This document shows positions 24,001 through 34,067 of a stretch of DNA of 64,000 nt, in pieces (the stretch's first letter is position 1; each line of letters opens with the position of its first letter). The stretch lies in NCBI RefSeq assembly GCF_019649055.1, contig NW_026570223.1, positions 1,798,001 to 1,862,000 on the forward strand, written 5' to 3'. Under the pieces are notes generated by a model, which was given only the letters and a program-made list of their open reading frames with translations, was not told the origin of the DNA and did not search any database. Origin of the DNA: Paramacrobiotus metropolitanus (Eukaryota; Tardigrada; Eutardigrada; Parachela; Macrobiotidae). The translations under genes and the position numbers were made by a program.

Positions 24001-25057
24001 ATCCGGAGGATGCGTTAGCGTTGGTAAGTTGTGGCGAAGATTGCTACCAGTCGTATTATGTCACATTTGTGTGTACTGCGTGTAAATTAACTTACAGGGT
24101 CACCTTCGTCTAACGGCAAACCACAGCCTCTTCAAATATCCAAACAGTTTTCCGATACATTGTCGAAAATCGGCATTTCAGGTACAGTAACACGTTGTTC
24201 ATCTTTATGTAAAATAAAAGGCACCATTAAAAACTTTTTAGCAAACATAAGAATTAAGTGCTGTAAAAAAAATTTAGGGTTACTGTTATTCGTTTTCCTT
24301 CGAGAGTTGGCAAGGAAGCGACAATACATTTTTTGCAAATTTATTCTGTATAACATTACATTTTAAGGTAAAAACTTTCTGTGATGAACACATTTTATCA
24401 GGAAATAACTTTCTATTTTCAACAGTCGGCAATCAGCCAGCGCAGTCCCAGTCATCCGTTTCGCGATCTGGCAAAGCCGTTGATGTCGCTGGATCGGCAT
24501 CCAGTTCGTCCTCGAACACTTCTTCCAGTTCATCGCCAAAATCCGGCATGAATGAGAACATACGTACGGAATTCGGTTACGTCTTGGGTACGGCGGAGCC
24601 GCGTTCCACCGGCAACCGCAACACCTTCGAACTGCACATACCCGATCGCACCCACTTGCTCTTATACTGCAAGGACAACCAGGTCATCACCACTCTGTCG
24701 GCGGAATATGCGGGCAAGGGTGCGGGATGTTCCGCCCTTTCGCAGTCCAGCGTTGTCGCGCGCAAATGCGACGACCTACCGGTATGTGGTTTCATTGCCC
24801 GGGATCCGTCGCATATGCCGGGATGTGGAGAACGAGAACTGGTTATTCGGTATTCCTGTGCCGGTAATTAATCATACAAAACTTATTTTTGTGCAGAGTA
24901 ACAGAATATATGACTACCAATTTGAACGCTTGCAGCGCCCGCTAATTCCTTCAATATTGACCTGAAGACCGAAAACATGTGCAATCCCAATTCGACATCG
25001 GACGATGTGAAAGAGACAGTGCAGTGCAATATGTCGGCTATATCGTTGATTCCGTAG
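18063..25057 (+). CDS. Astacin metalloprotease with LDLa-like, EGF and SUEL-lectin-like domains (copy 2)
   Basis: This encodes 1071 residues in twelve exons: 18063-18402, 19186-19313, 19515-19587, 20551-20668, 21089-21267, 21401-22084, 22391-23071, 23456-23698, 23898-24023, 24098-24181, 24426-24863 and 24936-25057. Exons 3, 4 and 5 have exactly the same lengths as in copy 1 (73, 118 and 179 nt). It has a signal peptide, a Thr/Pro/Lys-rich linker and the propeptide switch FEGDM. The catalytic domain carries the zinc site [19 protein letters not shown] and the Met-turn SVMHYP. Seven LDLa-like modules follow, then a calcium-binding EGF ([13 protein letters not shown]), a second EGF-like exon, a Ser-rich linker, and the SUEL-lectin-like domain ending VIRYSC. 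Both copies end in the same short tail ([10 protein letters not shown]). The two EGF exons and the short linker exon are symmetrical phase 1-1 exons, so their gain or loss keeps the frame. AATAAA lies at 25124-25129. Confidence 0.92.
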
Positions 25058-25123
25058 TCGTTTTTTAATTTGGTGAGCATTACCTGAATGGACAATTTTC
25101 ATATTATTTTGACTTGAAACTTT

Positions 25124-25129
25124 AATAAA
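25124..25129 (+). promoter_or_regulatory. Polyadenylation signal of astacin copy 2
   Basis: AATAAA lies 67 bp past the stop codon, a usual distance for a short 3' UTR. Confidence 0.6.
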
Positions 25130-25943
25130 ATCACCCGGGAACTGGTGGAGAGCACGAAAAACGCCTGAATAATAACTTAGGTTAGAAAACAATTATAGTT
25201 ATGCATTGTTAGTGATATCTGCGCAGGCGTAATAATGTGTGTACAGATTACCTCTATATAGCTGAATAAAATATCGTTGGGTACAATACCACAATCCTAG
25301 CATCACCAGGCGATCCATTTATAAAAAACCGGCCATAAACAAACTTACAGCACAATCAGTTGTTTATCTTGCTTGCTTTTGAGTGTGCCCCACATCCCCG
25401 ACCCAGAAAAGAGCAAAAATTAATATATATACCACTTGCACTGAAATCAACATGGTTTTCTTACGGCATCGTATGCTGTCGACAAAAACTGGAGTTATTG
25501 ATGGACAAACAGTTACACTGTATTCCGTACAATATTAAACCACATTTTTACGAGTAATATAAACGGATCACACTGTATCTATGTACAGATATACATTATC
25601 TATATTGAGTACATCAGAACTGCATGCACGGACACAGTAATCGTGAATACGTACTTTTGTATACTTATAGTTTATACAGTACGAAGTGCATTAACGATAA
25701 ATATTTTTAGCTAAACCACGAGAGAAAGACAGCACGTGTTTACGTTCAACAAATCGATAAGCTTACGGAAACGCTGTTACTGACTGTTACTATGGGTGGT
25801 CAAAATCTCTGTGTATTCTTTACGCGGCAGTTTGCGCGGCAGTTGGGTAAAAAGCGTGAGTCAACGGCGCGTAAACAAGCAAACGTGCTCATTCGTAAAC
25901 AAGAATTCTGGGATGGGTTATCAGCTTACTCTTCCATGTAAGC

Positions 25944-25969
25944 GTTGCGCTTCGATATCGAAGCGCAAC
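25944..25969. repeat. Perfect 26-bp palindrome
   Basis: The 13-base half-site GTTGCGCTTCGAT is followed immediately by its exact reverse complement with no spacer. It lies inside the inverted-repeat element and could be a subterminal site or a hairpin. The symmetry is seen directly; any function is inference. Confidence 0.85.
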
Positions 25970-26132
25970 CATTACTTACCCAGACTTACACACGTATATG
26001 TCAGCCAGCAGAGTTCTTTGTTGTCAACATTTTGCCAACCATTGTATACAATGGAGTTGTATAATTTCATATGTAATGATCTGATATGTCGCTTGCGTGA
26101 TTAATTACGGAATTACCAGCATATTTTGCATT

Positions 26133-26393
26133 TTAGTCTGTTTGACTTTCACTTTGCATTTGTTGCCGGCTTAAATAACGACGGCTCTGGAGACACACTT
26201 TAAATTTCAACATGAACTCAACACCGTCGTCTTCTGATTCAAGCGCATCAAAATCGCTATCGCTGGTGCTTTCGGAATCGCTTTCTAACAAGGCTTGCTC
26301 CGTTTCATCATTGATTAACTCTTCGATCTTTAAACTGATAATCTTTTTGTCGCATAGATTAAGAAATTTCTGCCTTTTAGATGGTGGTGCCAT
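26133..26393 (-). CDS. Acidic hypothetical frame inside the inverted-repeat element
   Basis: An 86-residue frame starts at MAPPSKRQKFLNL; the frame is open nine codons further upstream. It has a basic N-terminus, then a Ser/Asp/Glu-rich stretch (SDSESTSDSDFDALESEDDG). Basic-then-acidic N-termini of this kind are common in transposase genes, and the frame lies inside a transposon-like element. It may be the leftover start of a transposase. No catalytic region is present. Confidence 0.3.
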   Translation of the reverse strand: MAPPSKRQKFLNLCDKKIISLKIEELINDETEQALLESDSESTSDSDFDALESEDDGVEFMLKFKVCLQSRRYLSRQQMQSESQTD

Positions 26394-27028
26394 TACAGAA
26401 ATCACAACAGTTATTGCCACTACTGTAATTTATACACGTGTAATTAATTTTTGAACGCCTCGCAAATAAAGAATAGCTGCAGCGTGACAGGCGCAGCGAT
26501 GTCTTCGTTATGCCGGGACATGATGCAGACTACTTCATGTGGCGCCGCATTTTGCATTAAAAGTAACTTTTGTTTTCACTTTGGTGGTCAGTTTCTTTCC
26601 TGGCACGCAGACATACTCGTCTTATCATTTGTTGACAGCTTTTTGGCTGATTCATCGGGTTGTTTTTACTTGTTCTGGCCTTTACGCTACATGCATCGAT
26701 TACACAGAAGATTTTGACCACCCATACTGTACATGAATGGATTTGGCGGATGCATGGTTGTACCGTATGAGTGTTTACAAGTTAACCACACTCGCGACTC
26801 ATCTCATCGTCAGCTGTTCCGCAGACATTCGGAAGCCGCACGACAGTGCACAGTCCGCACTGTAGTCGCGAGCGCTTTGCTCTAGCAGACTCTGCCATAT
26901 GTAGAACTACAGATTTGTACAGATTGTAGAGGTTCGCATGATGATCTGCTCCTGAGAAAATTCATGAAAAGTTTCCGGTGAGACAAGTTTAGGTATCTCC
27001 ATTTGCTTTGTACCTGCCTTGAAGAGTT

Positions 27029-27037
27029 TATATATAA
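27029..27037 (+). promoter_or_regulatory. TATA-like box of the first acyltransferase
   Basis: TATATATAA lies 133 bp before the start codon, downstream of the blocks conserved with the paralogue. Confidence 0.4.
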
Positions 27038-27161
27038 TTATAAACGCCACCGCCGTCAGTTAACGCACGCGCTTGAATAGTGTGCATCAGCGTATTCTTA
27101 TCGTTAAAAGTCAGATCAAAATATAGTTCTCCTAAAGTCATTCTTCCCGAAGTATTAAACC

Positions 27162-28403
27162 ATGTCGACACAAACTGAAATTCCGGAAGAGGATAAGCAT
27201 CGATATGTGTCTCCTGGTGTATCGCTACCCAAGTTGTCGCTTACAGCGCGATCTTTTCTCCGTGTAATTTCGTGCGCAGCGCTGTATTTTCCGGTGACAT
27301 ATTACTTTCCCGCATGGTACCATAAAACCATTTTTCTTTACATTTGTTGGTATTTTTGTTACGATACTGCAAAAACAGGCGGTCGTGCCAGTCCCTGGGT
27401 TCGCCAGTGGACGATCTTCCGCCGCATCGCCGGATATTTTCCGGCTCTGCTGGAGAAAACGTGCGACCTGGACCCGAATGAGAAGTACGTTCTTGGGTGT
27501 CACCCGCATGGAATTTGCATTGGAGCGGCACTTAATTTTGCAACCGAAGCCACAGGATTTTCGCAGATATTCCCCGACATTAAACCACATCTGGTCACGC
27601 TCAGCGGCAATCACCGGATGCCCGGTGCCCGCGAGTTGCTGCGCTATTTCGGTACATCGGATGCCAGTCCCGAAAATATCGACTATATTTTACAAAACAG
27701 AGGGAATATGGTAATAATTGTGGTCGGTGGTACAAAAGAGACCTTTTTTATGGGTAAGTGTTTTCTGAGCAGCTCTTAATTGACCTTTTGATTACAATGC
27801 AACAACGACCCGTTTTGCTGCACAGACCACAAGGCTGTGAATTTGGTGCTTAACAAGCGCAAAGGATTCGTCAGGATGGCAATCAAACACGGGTATGCAA
27901 CGCTAGAAAAGCTTAACACGCATTTTCCCAACAAAAAAGTTGGTTTCCTATAAATTCGCCGTTTGCGGTTTAGTGCGCATCTCGTTCCATGTTTTACGTT
28001 TGGAGAAACCTTCGTGTACAAAGTGCATCATGACGTATTCCCAGGTTGGTTTAGTCGTTGGTTTAAGCGGATATCGGGACACACGCCGAAGGTCTTCTCT
28101 GGCCTTTATGGGTTCATACCATTCAAAACACCTCTGAACACTGTGGGCAAGTTACAGCATTATTAGTCGTGTGAAGGCAGTATACTGTTTGAACAAAGGT
28201 GAATGTCTTATGTATGTATTCCCATGCAAACTGGTATCCTACTTGTAGTTGGAAGACCAATAAGCGTAGTTCAAGATTCCAATCCATCACGGGAGAAAAT
28301 CGACGCTCTGCATGCGGTGTATGTGGAACAGTTACGTGACCTTTACGACAAACATAAAGAACGATTTGGGATGGAAAATATTCCGTTGACACTGGTTGAT
28401 TAA
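27162..28403 (+). CDS. DGAT2/MOGAT-family acyltransferase (copy 1)
   Basis: This 328-residue ER membrane acyltransferase would transfer fatty acyl groups from acyl-CoA to mono- or diacylglycerol in triacylglycerol synthesis. Exons are 27162-27753, 27826-27892, 27974-28146 and 28249-28403, and all phases fit. Hydrophobic segments lie near residues 33-65. Family landmarks are YVLGCHPHG with the catalytic HPHG, the VVGGTKE segment, RKGFVRMAIKHG, HLVPCFTFGE, and the C-terminal VVGRPI followed by an amphipathic region ending in KERFG. The third intron begins with GCAAGT, a GC-AG intron, as does the same intron in copy 2. The two copies have exactly equal exon 2 and exon 3 lengths. Whether it prefers mono- or diacylglycerol cannot be told from sequence; the length fits either subgroup. 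Confidence 0.93.
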
Positions 28404-29702
28404 TTTAGTAAAATATTTCCTTACTTCAATGCTTTCTGTATGATCTAAAATTAACCTTATGGTTTTGCATTGAAATATTCTGATCAAGCCAGAATTAGTA
28501 GAGACGTTTGTTTTCAGAGACGAGAATAATAAATCACCATTAATTCTGGCGTACTGTACGATACCACGGTAGTGCGTCACTGCGCCACTAAAAACAAATG
28601 AATGCACATAAATTGTTTTTTTGTAGACTGGTTAAGATTATGCATGAGTGTTTTACACTAGAATAATTATGCTCATAATTATGTATTGTACAAGACCACA
28701 AGTACGTACATTGTACATATTCTGTGGATATCCGGCCACCAATTGTTTGTATGTACCTATATTTTGACACTTTTACAATTTGATAACGGTTTAAAACTGA
28801 TATCGACATTCACCCGCGTTCCAAAGTTTTACATCCGGTTCACTCTTACAATGGCAAATCGCTCAGTAAAGTTGTCAAAAACTGGAGAAAAGACGATGTC
28901 TAATAATCCTGGCAAATAGTTGCGATGAGAGATGGTTATTGTTGTAATAACTTCGGTTTAGGTTTAAATTAAGGGCCAAGGCTGATTCAATCATAAGCTG
29001 ATTGAATCATAACAAAAATTTATGCGCAATACGTTTATGTAGTACCGTTTTGTGGTTAGCGTGATCTGTAACATTACCAATACGTATGCATGCAACCGCA
29101 GTATTATTATTATGCTGGAAACAACAACCGTATCTTTATTTTCTTATGCTATATTAAAGCAGAGACAATTGTGACCATATACCTCGTACCATATTTTAAT
29201 ATTATTGTACGGAAGCACTCTTCCATACAAAGATTTAATAATTTACCTGTTGACCACGATTACGACATAAATGCGCAAACATGAAAGAAGCGTGTTCACG
29301 TGCAATAAATCGATAAGCGTATGGAAGCACTGTCACCGGCTGTTGAACATCACGGCATGAGGGGCTGTCAGATAACACGCTCACAGATTCACCACCGTCA
29401 GCTGTTCGGAGAACATCCGGAAGCCGCACAACACTGCTTGCAACGGTAGTCGCGTGCATTCTCGTTTCTAGTCTCCGCCGTGCGCAGCAGATCAAAGTCA
29501 TCAAACAACGTGTCCACAGTTTACATTTTACACGAAGACCCATTCACAAAAGTTTCAACAGAACATCTCAACCGCAAAGTGCGTATATCGTACTTATTCA
29601 CTTGTCACGACACGGCCGTTTAGTGTGCCTGATCACTGTCTGTCAACGAATCCCTGGAACATAAGCGGTTTCTTGAACTACACAGTCTTTAATTTAGCAA
29701 AT
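28404..29702. other. Region between the two acyltransferase genes
   Basis: It holds the 3' end of copy 1 and the upstream region of copy 2. Blocks at about 29290-29346 (with AATCGATAAGC) and 29392-29455 (with GTCAGCTGTTC and GGAAGCCGCAC) match the region upstream of copy 1. An in-frame Met 26 codons upstream of the chosen start (29625) is not conserved in copy 1. Confidence 0.6.
28528..28533 (+). promoter_or_regulatory. Polyadenylation signal of acyltransferase copy 1
   Basis: AATAAA lies 125 bp after the stop codon on the coding strand. Confidence 0.5.
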
Positions 29703-30908
29703 ATGTCGCCACAAACAGAAGTTGCTGGAGACAACGAGCAGCAAAATATATCTCCCAGTGTATCCAGATTTTCGCCTACTGCACGATCTCTTCTCCGTGT
29801 AATCCCGTACGCGGTGCTGTATTTCCTGGTTACATCGTATTTTTCCGCATGGTACTATAAAATAACTTTTCTCTATATTTGTTGGTACTTCTGTTACGAC
29901 ACTGCGAAAACAGGCGGTCGTGCCAGTTCCTGGGTTCGTCATTGGACAATCTTCCGACGCATCGCCGGATATTTTCCTACTCAACTTGAAAAAACTTGCG
30001 ACCTGGATCCCAATGAGAAGTACGTTCTCGGATGTCACCCGCACGGTATTTGCATTGGAGCGGCTCTCAATTTCGCTACGGAAGCTACAGGATTTTCGCA
30101 GATATTCCTCGGCATTAAACCACATCTTCTGACTTTGCGCGGTTGTCACTGGACGCCGATTTACCGCGAGTTGCTTCGCTATTGTGGTGCATCGGATGCC
30201 AGTCCGGAGAATATCGCTTATATTTTACAGAAGAAGGGGAATATGGTGATCCTTGTGGTCGGTGGCTCTAAAGAATCGTTCCATACGGGTGCGACTTTAA
30301 CTTTGAATAAAATACCCAGACTGTAAAAAAAAACAGCTTTGTTGCGCAGATCCTGAATCGGTAAATCTGGTGCTCCGAAATCGTAAAGGGTTCGTCCGGA
30401 TGGCGCTTAAACACGGGTACAATGCAACAATATTCACTCATACAAAGAAGTCAGTTTTGGATAAGCCTGCAGAATTTATTTCTTTGGTTTAGGGCGCACC
30501 TCGTTCCATGCTTCACTTTTGGAGAAAGTTGTCTATTCAAAGTTCATCACGATGCTCTGCCAGATTGGTTTTGCCGTTGGTTCAAGAACAAAACTGGACA
30601 TATACCAAAACTTTTTTCTGGCCGTTATGGTCTAATGCCACTCAAAATCCCTTTACATGCTGTAGGCAAGTCAGGCATTGGTTGTACAAAGGGGATGGCA
30701 AATTGCCGCAAATTTTCTGAATTTCCACTGACCTGCTCTTAATCTGTTTCTAGTTGGAAAGCCAATACCCGTAACCCAAGATCCCAACCCATCACCGGAG
30801 AAAATCGACGCCCTCCATGCGGTGTACGTGGAACAGTTGCGTGACCTTTACGACCAACATAAGAAACGATTTGGAATGGAAAATATTCCGCTGACGCTGG
30901 TTGATTAG
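29703..30908 (+). CDS. DGAT2/MOGAT-family acyltransferase (copy 2)
   Basis: This is a 326-residue paralogue of the gene just upstream, with the same predicted reaction in glycerolipid synthesis. Exons are 29703-30288, 30350-30416, 30493-30665 and 30754-30908. The start was chosen at MSPQTEVA because it aligns with the first residues of copy 1. Conserved sites are YVLGCHPHG, VVGGSKE, RKGFVRMALKHG, HLVPCFTFGE and the C-terminal ENIPLTLVD, identical in both copies. Intron 3 again starts with GCAAGT. The 5' splice site of intron 1 is a weaker GTGCGA. All signature residues of the family are kept, so both copies look active. They differ most around residues 1-45 and just after the HPHG region (SGNHRMPGA against RGCHWTPIY), which could alter acceptor preference; that is inference. 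Confidence 0.92.
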
Positions 30909-33900
30909 CGTCGGACATGCACTCCAGTATTAAATTTTGTTGGTTTTGTTTTCGTACGAGTATGATTTCCGTACTTTACCTCGTGTCAATCGCATTGCAG
31001 TCAGGAAATGTGTTGTTAGAATTAATTTATTAAAAAATCTAGTCAGTCCCGCTTGTTTTTTTCTGATTACGATACCGCTGTGTCAGAATCACTACATTTT
31101 TTATCAAAAGAACAGGAAGAGGTTTATTTTAGTTTTTTTCGAATTCAGCTACATATTCAGTACTACACAATCGGGTTTTCATGCAAACCCTTAACCAATC
31201 ACCCTGCAAGATATTACAACTGATTTGATTTTTCAGCGTCTTTCGGTTATTAGGTAAGTCTGCTATGTCTGTATAAGTACGGTATTTTTCTAAAATAAGA
31301 AAACAAGATCTCGGCCCAGGGCTTTTTCAGTCTCTGCTCAAGCCACCCATGCCCCGTAACTGTGGCTATTATTATGTTAAGTGCTCATAAAAATTTACTA
31401 CGCGCATGTGATTGTAGCGAAACTCTTTTCGAATTTGAAACGCGTTATCGACGACAGGGTATTGTTATGCTTCTCGCACCACCTTTACTATTAATTTTTG
31501 CAGCGGTACCCCGCGCCTCTATGTGTTGCCGGACAGTGCATACGACAACCGCAAACGCGACGACCTTGCACATTTTTCCATTTACACAGAAACCCCACCT
31601 GTTCGTCTTTGTTGTGAATATTTTAAACTTAACAAACGTACGTGTACGCGTACGTGCGCTAGGCATCTAGAAGTACTTGCGTTTCACAAGTCAGTATAAT
31701 ATCGTATATGCCGGCTTCTTTTGGTGTTATGTACTCTATTTTTGCATTCGCTTTAAATAGTCCGCCGCTTGCCGTACCTGTACTAACTGAAAGTTTTATT
31801 ACCAACGTGTCCGGATGCAAAAATTTCTTCAGAATGCCAAAGTTCGGTTGTCCTTATCGGAAGTGCAAAGGCGCAAAAGCAAACACTGGCAGTCCTGGAC
31901 TCCTTGCATACAAACAAAAGCACTATGATCTTTGTGATGCTGTATTGAAATTTCGCATAATCCATACAGTGTTTTCTTCTTCGATACTTGGGAGGTGGAT
32001 CGAAAAGTGTGCTCGTACACAAATTAACCACTGTCCACTCGCTGGCGTATTGTTCCTGTAAATATTATACGTAGTATTTCATGCAGCTGCATTTACGTAA
32101 GACCGATTTTCGCCTCTTTCTGCTGCGGGAGTTTAGCGGAATAGACAACACGGTTTCGGAATAGGTGCTTCCGCAATACAAATGCCATATACTGCTGCTC
32201 GTAATGGTACGTAATAATTTTTAGTTTTGTCTAAGTTTGTTCTAAATGTTGAGCCGCTAACTTGTTCAGGTACATTTTTAATATCAGTGTGTTCTTCGAA
32301 AGGTGTGCCATGGCAGCTGCGCTCTGTCAAATATTAATTTCTGCGTCAATCGATGTACATGTTGCAAACTTTCTAATGTAATCGTAATTCACAGAATTTG
32401 CATTAATATGTAGGATCATTACGCCGTTCTGTCAATTAGTAATCATACATCACACCGCAACAACAAAAGCTGCGCTGACATTTCCATATAATCCGCGGAG
32501 AGTGTAGCATTTCCCATGCATGAAATTATGGAGAGAAACCGGCAGGTCTTCATTATTCTGTTGGCAACCGGAACTAAACAGATATCCCGCTGTTGTAAAT
32601 CACAGCTTTCACCACCGTTTTGCAGGGATTCATTGTTACTTAATTTTATTGTTCGGGTCCATGATAGCGAATACGAAGAAAATTTTTGGTTATAAAACTG
32701 TCATACAGCCTAGTCGACCAGTAAAACCGGCGTTAGAGGTTTCTTGAGCGTGACGGCTATTGTTTGTCTATGCGGTAATTGTGAAAATATGTCATGAGTT
32801 TTTTACGAATAATCATTATCGAATATACCGCATTGGAATTACGAATTGAACAGGTTTTATTGCGCCATTGCCCGTGAATAATGAGGCTCAACAAAATCAA
32901 ATGTCCACGATACAACATAGTTAAGGATGAAAAGAAACAACCGCCATTAGTCATATTGCAATTCATGACACATACTTAATATTCAGTACCATAATTGCAA
33001 ATTTTTCTTATGTGCAACGATACTGCATACTTAGTACGTTTAACGATAAACAAGACGTATCAGTATCAGTTACAGTATACACGATGCCACTTTATGTTTT
33101 TATAACAGTGACACAGTTCTATAATTAAAGAAAACATAAATCGATAAACGGTTTACTAGCGTGTTTTCTTTTCTGTGTGTAATTCGACAAGCTCACGTAT
33201 ACGAAATTCCGGGCCTATTGTACGTACAACTTACGAGTATCATAATGGCAAGTTGTCAATGCAGTATTAATGCGTATGCATATTAATAATTGCTGTCCGG
33301 TTATGAAAATACAAAAATCAAACTTAGAATTCTATGGCAATATGGTTTATGTATCATGCCGGTGGTACGTACGTCTGGAAAACATTAATCGTAAGTGTAT
33401 ACCGTACATACGTGCCAAAGAAATGCACGCGCATAGTCATACTCATTTTTCTCCTGAAGCTATTTTTTTGCAGTCAATGGATGCAAGTTCTACCGTTGAA
33501 AATCATCAGGTAATAAGAAAATTATGTTTTTCAAGACGATTTTCTCGTACGACACGAGTGGATATCCTACATTCACACCCAAAATTTTGCCATTTTGTCG
33601 CAGCTGACCCTTGCGGCTATCGAACTAGATTATCATTATTTCGGTTTTCGTGGCTTTGTTTACAACTTTACTGAGTTTACTTGGTACGTATACACGCGCT
33701 GCCGGTGATTGACGATTGTATATCCACTGGCGTTTAATAAATTGTGCATATTCTGACTATTAATGGCTCTCTAAATATAGCCTTTGCGATTCTGCCTGCA
33801 ACTTTTTAATTATTGTGTTGTGTCCTTAACTTTCTACGTGTAGCCCGGTTTATTCCGTCACACCGCTGTTGCATGTTGCTGCAAGTGGCGTAGAACTAAT

Positions 33901-34067
33901 CGAAGTAACGTAGCAATTAATGGTTTAATTATATATATCTGCAACACGAACATTTGACTGGACAATTGATATATATTTACAAACCTATTGGTATACGTAT
34001 ACATTTCATCTGCATGTTGTTTGCCGTATAGTCTGACCGTGTGAGGTTATAAACTTCGGATAAAGGG
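30909..34067. other. Long intergenic stretch, no confident gene
   Basis: About 3.2 kb between the acyltransferases and the next GPCR. Open frames at 31362-31670, 31708-32061 and 33270-33674 lack recognisable domains. One of them begins with a signal-peptide-like segment (Met at 31467) and could be a first exon, but no following exon was found. Confidence 0.45.

Larger units (their letters stand above)
25793..26724. mobile_element. DNA transposon remnant with terminal inverted repeats
   Basis: The left end TGGGTGGTCAAAATCT and right end AGATTTTGACCACCCA are exact inverted copies. With a one-base gap the match continues inward through CTGTGTA, giving about 28 bp. TA flanks both ends, compatible with a TA target duplication. 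The element lies between two promoter blocks that are adjacent in the paralogous gene, which supports an insertion. It contains a minus-strand frame (26133-26393) for an acidic 86-residue peptide and a perfect 26-bp palindrome. No transposase domain was recognised, so the superfamily is not assigned; the length suggests a non-autonomous element. Confidence 0.75.
25058..27161. other. Upstream region of the first acyltransferase, interrupted by an element
   Basis: Two blocks similar to the region upstream of the second acyltransferase occur at about 25730-25790 and 26805-26875. In the second gene the matching blocks (about 29290-29346 and 29392-29455) are nearly adjacent. The extra DNA between them here is mostly the inverted-repeat element at 25793-26724. 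Confidence 0.65.

Noticed and set aside
31467-31637. Possible first exon with a good signal peptide and a GTACGT donor
   Set aside because: No downstream exon could be found that continues it, and no paralogue in the window supports it.
31708-32061. 117-codon plus-strand frame with several Cys and Lys
   Set aside because: A zinc-finger reading (CPYRKCKG) was considered, but the spacing does not fit a known finger and the opposite strand is open as well.
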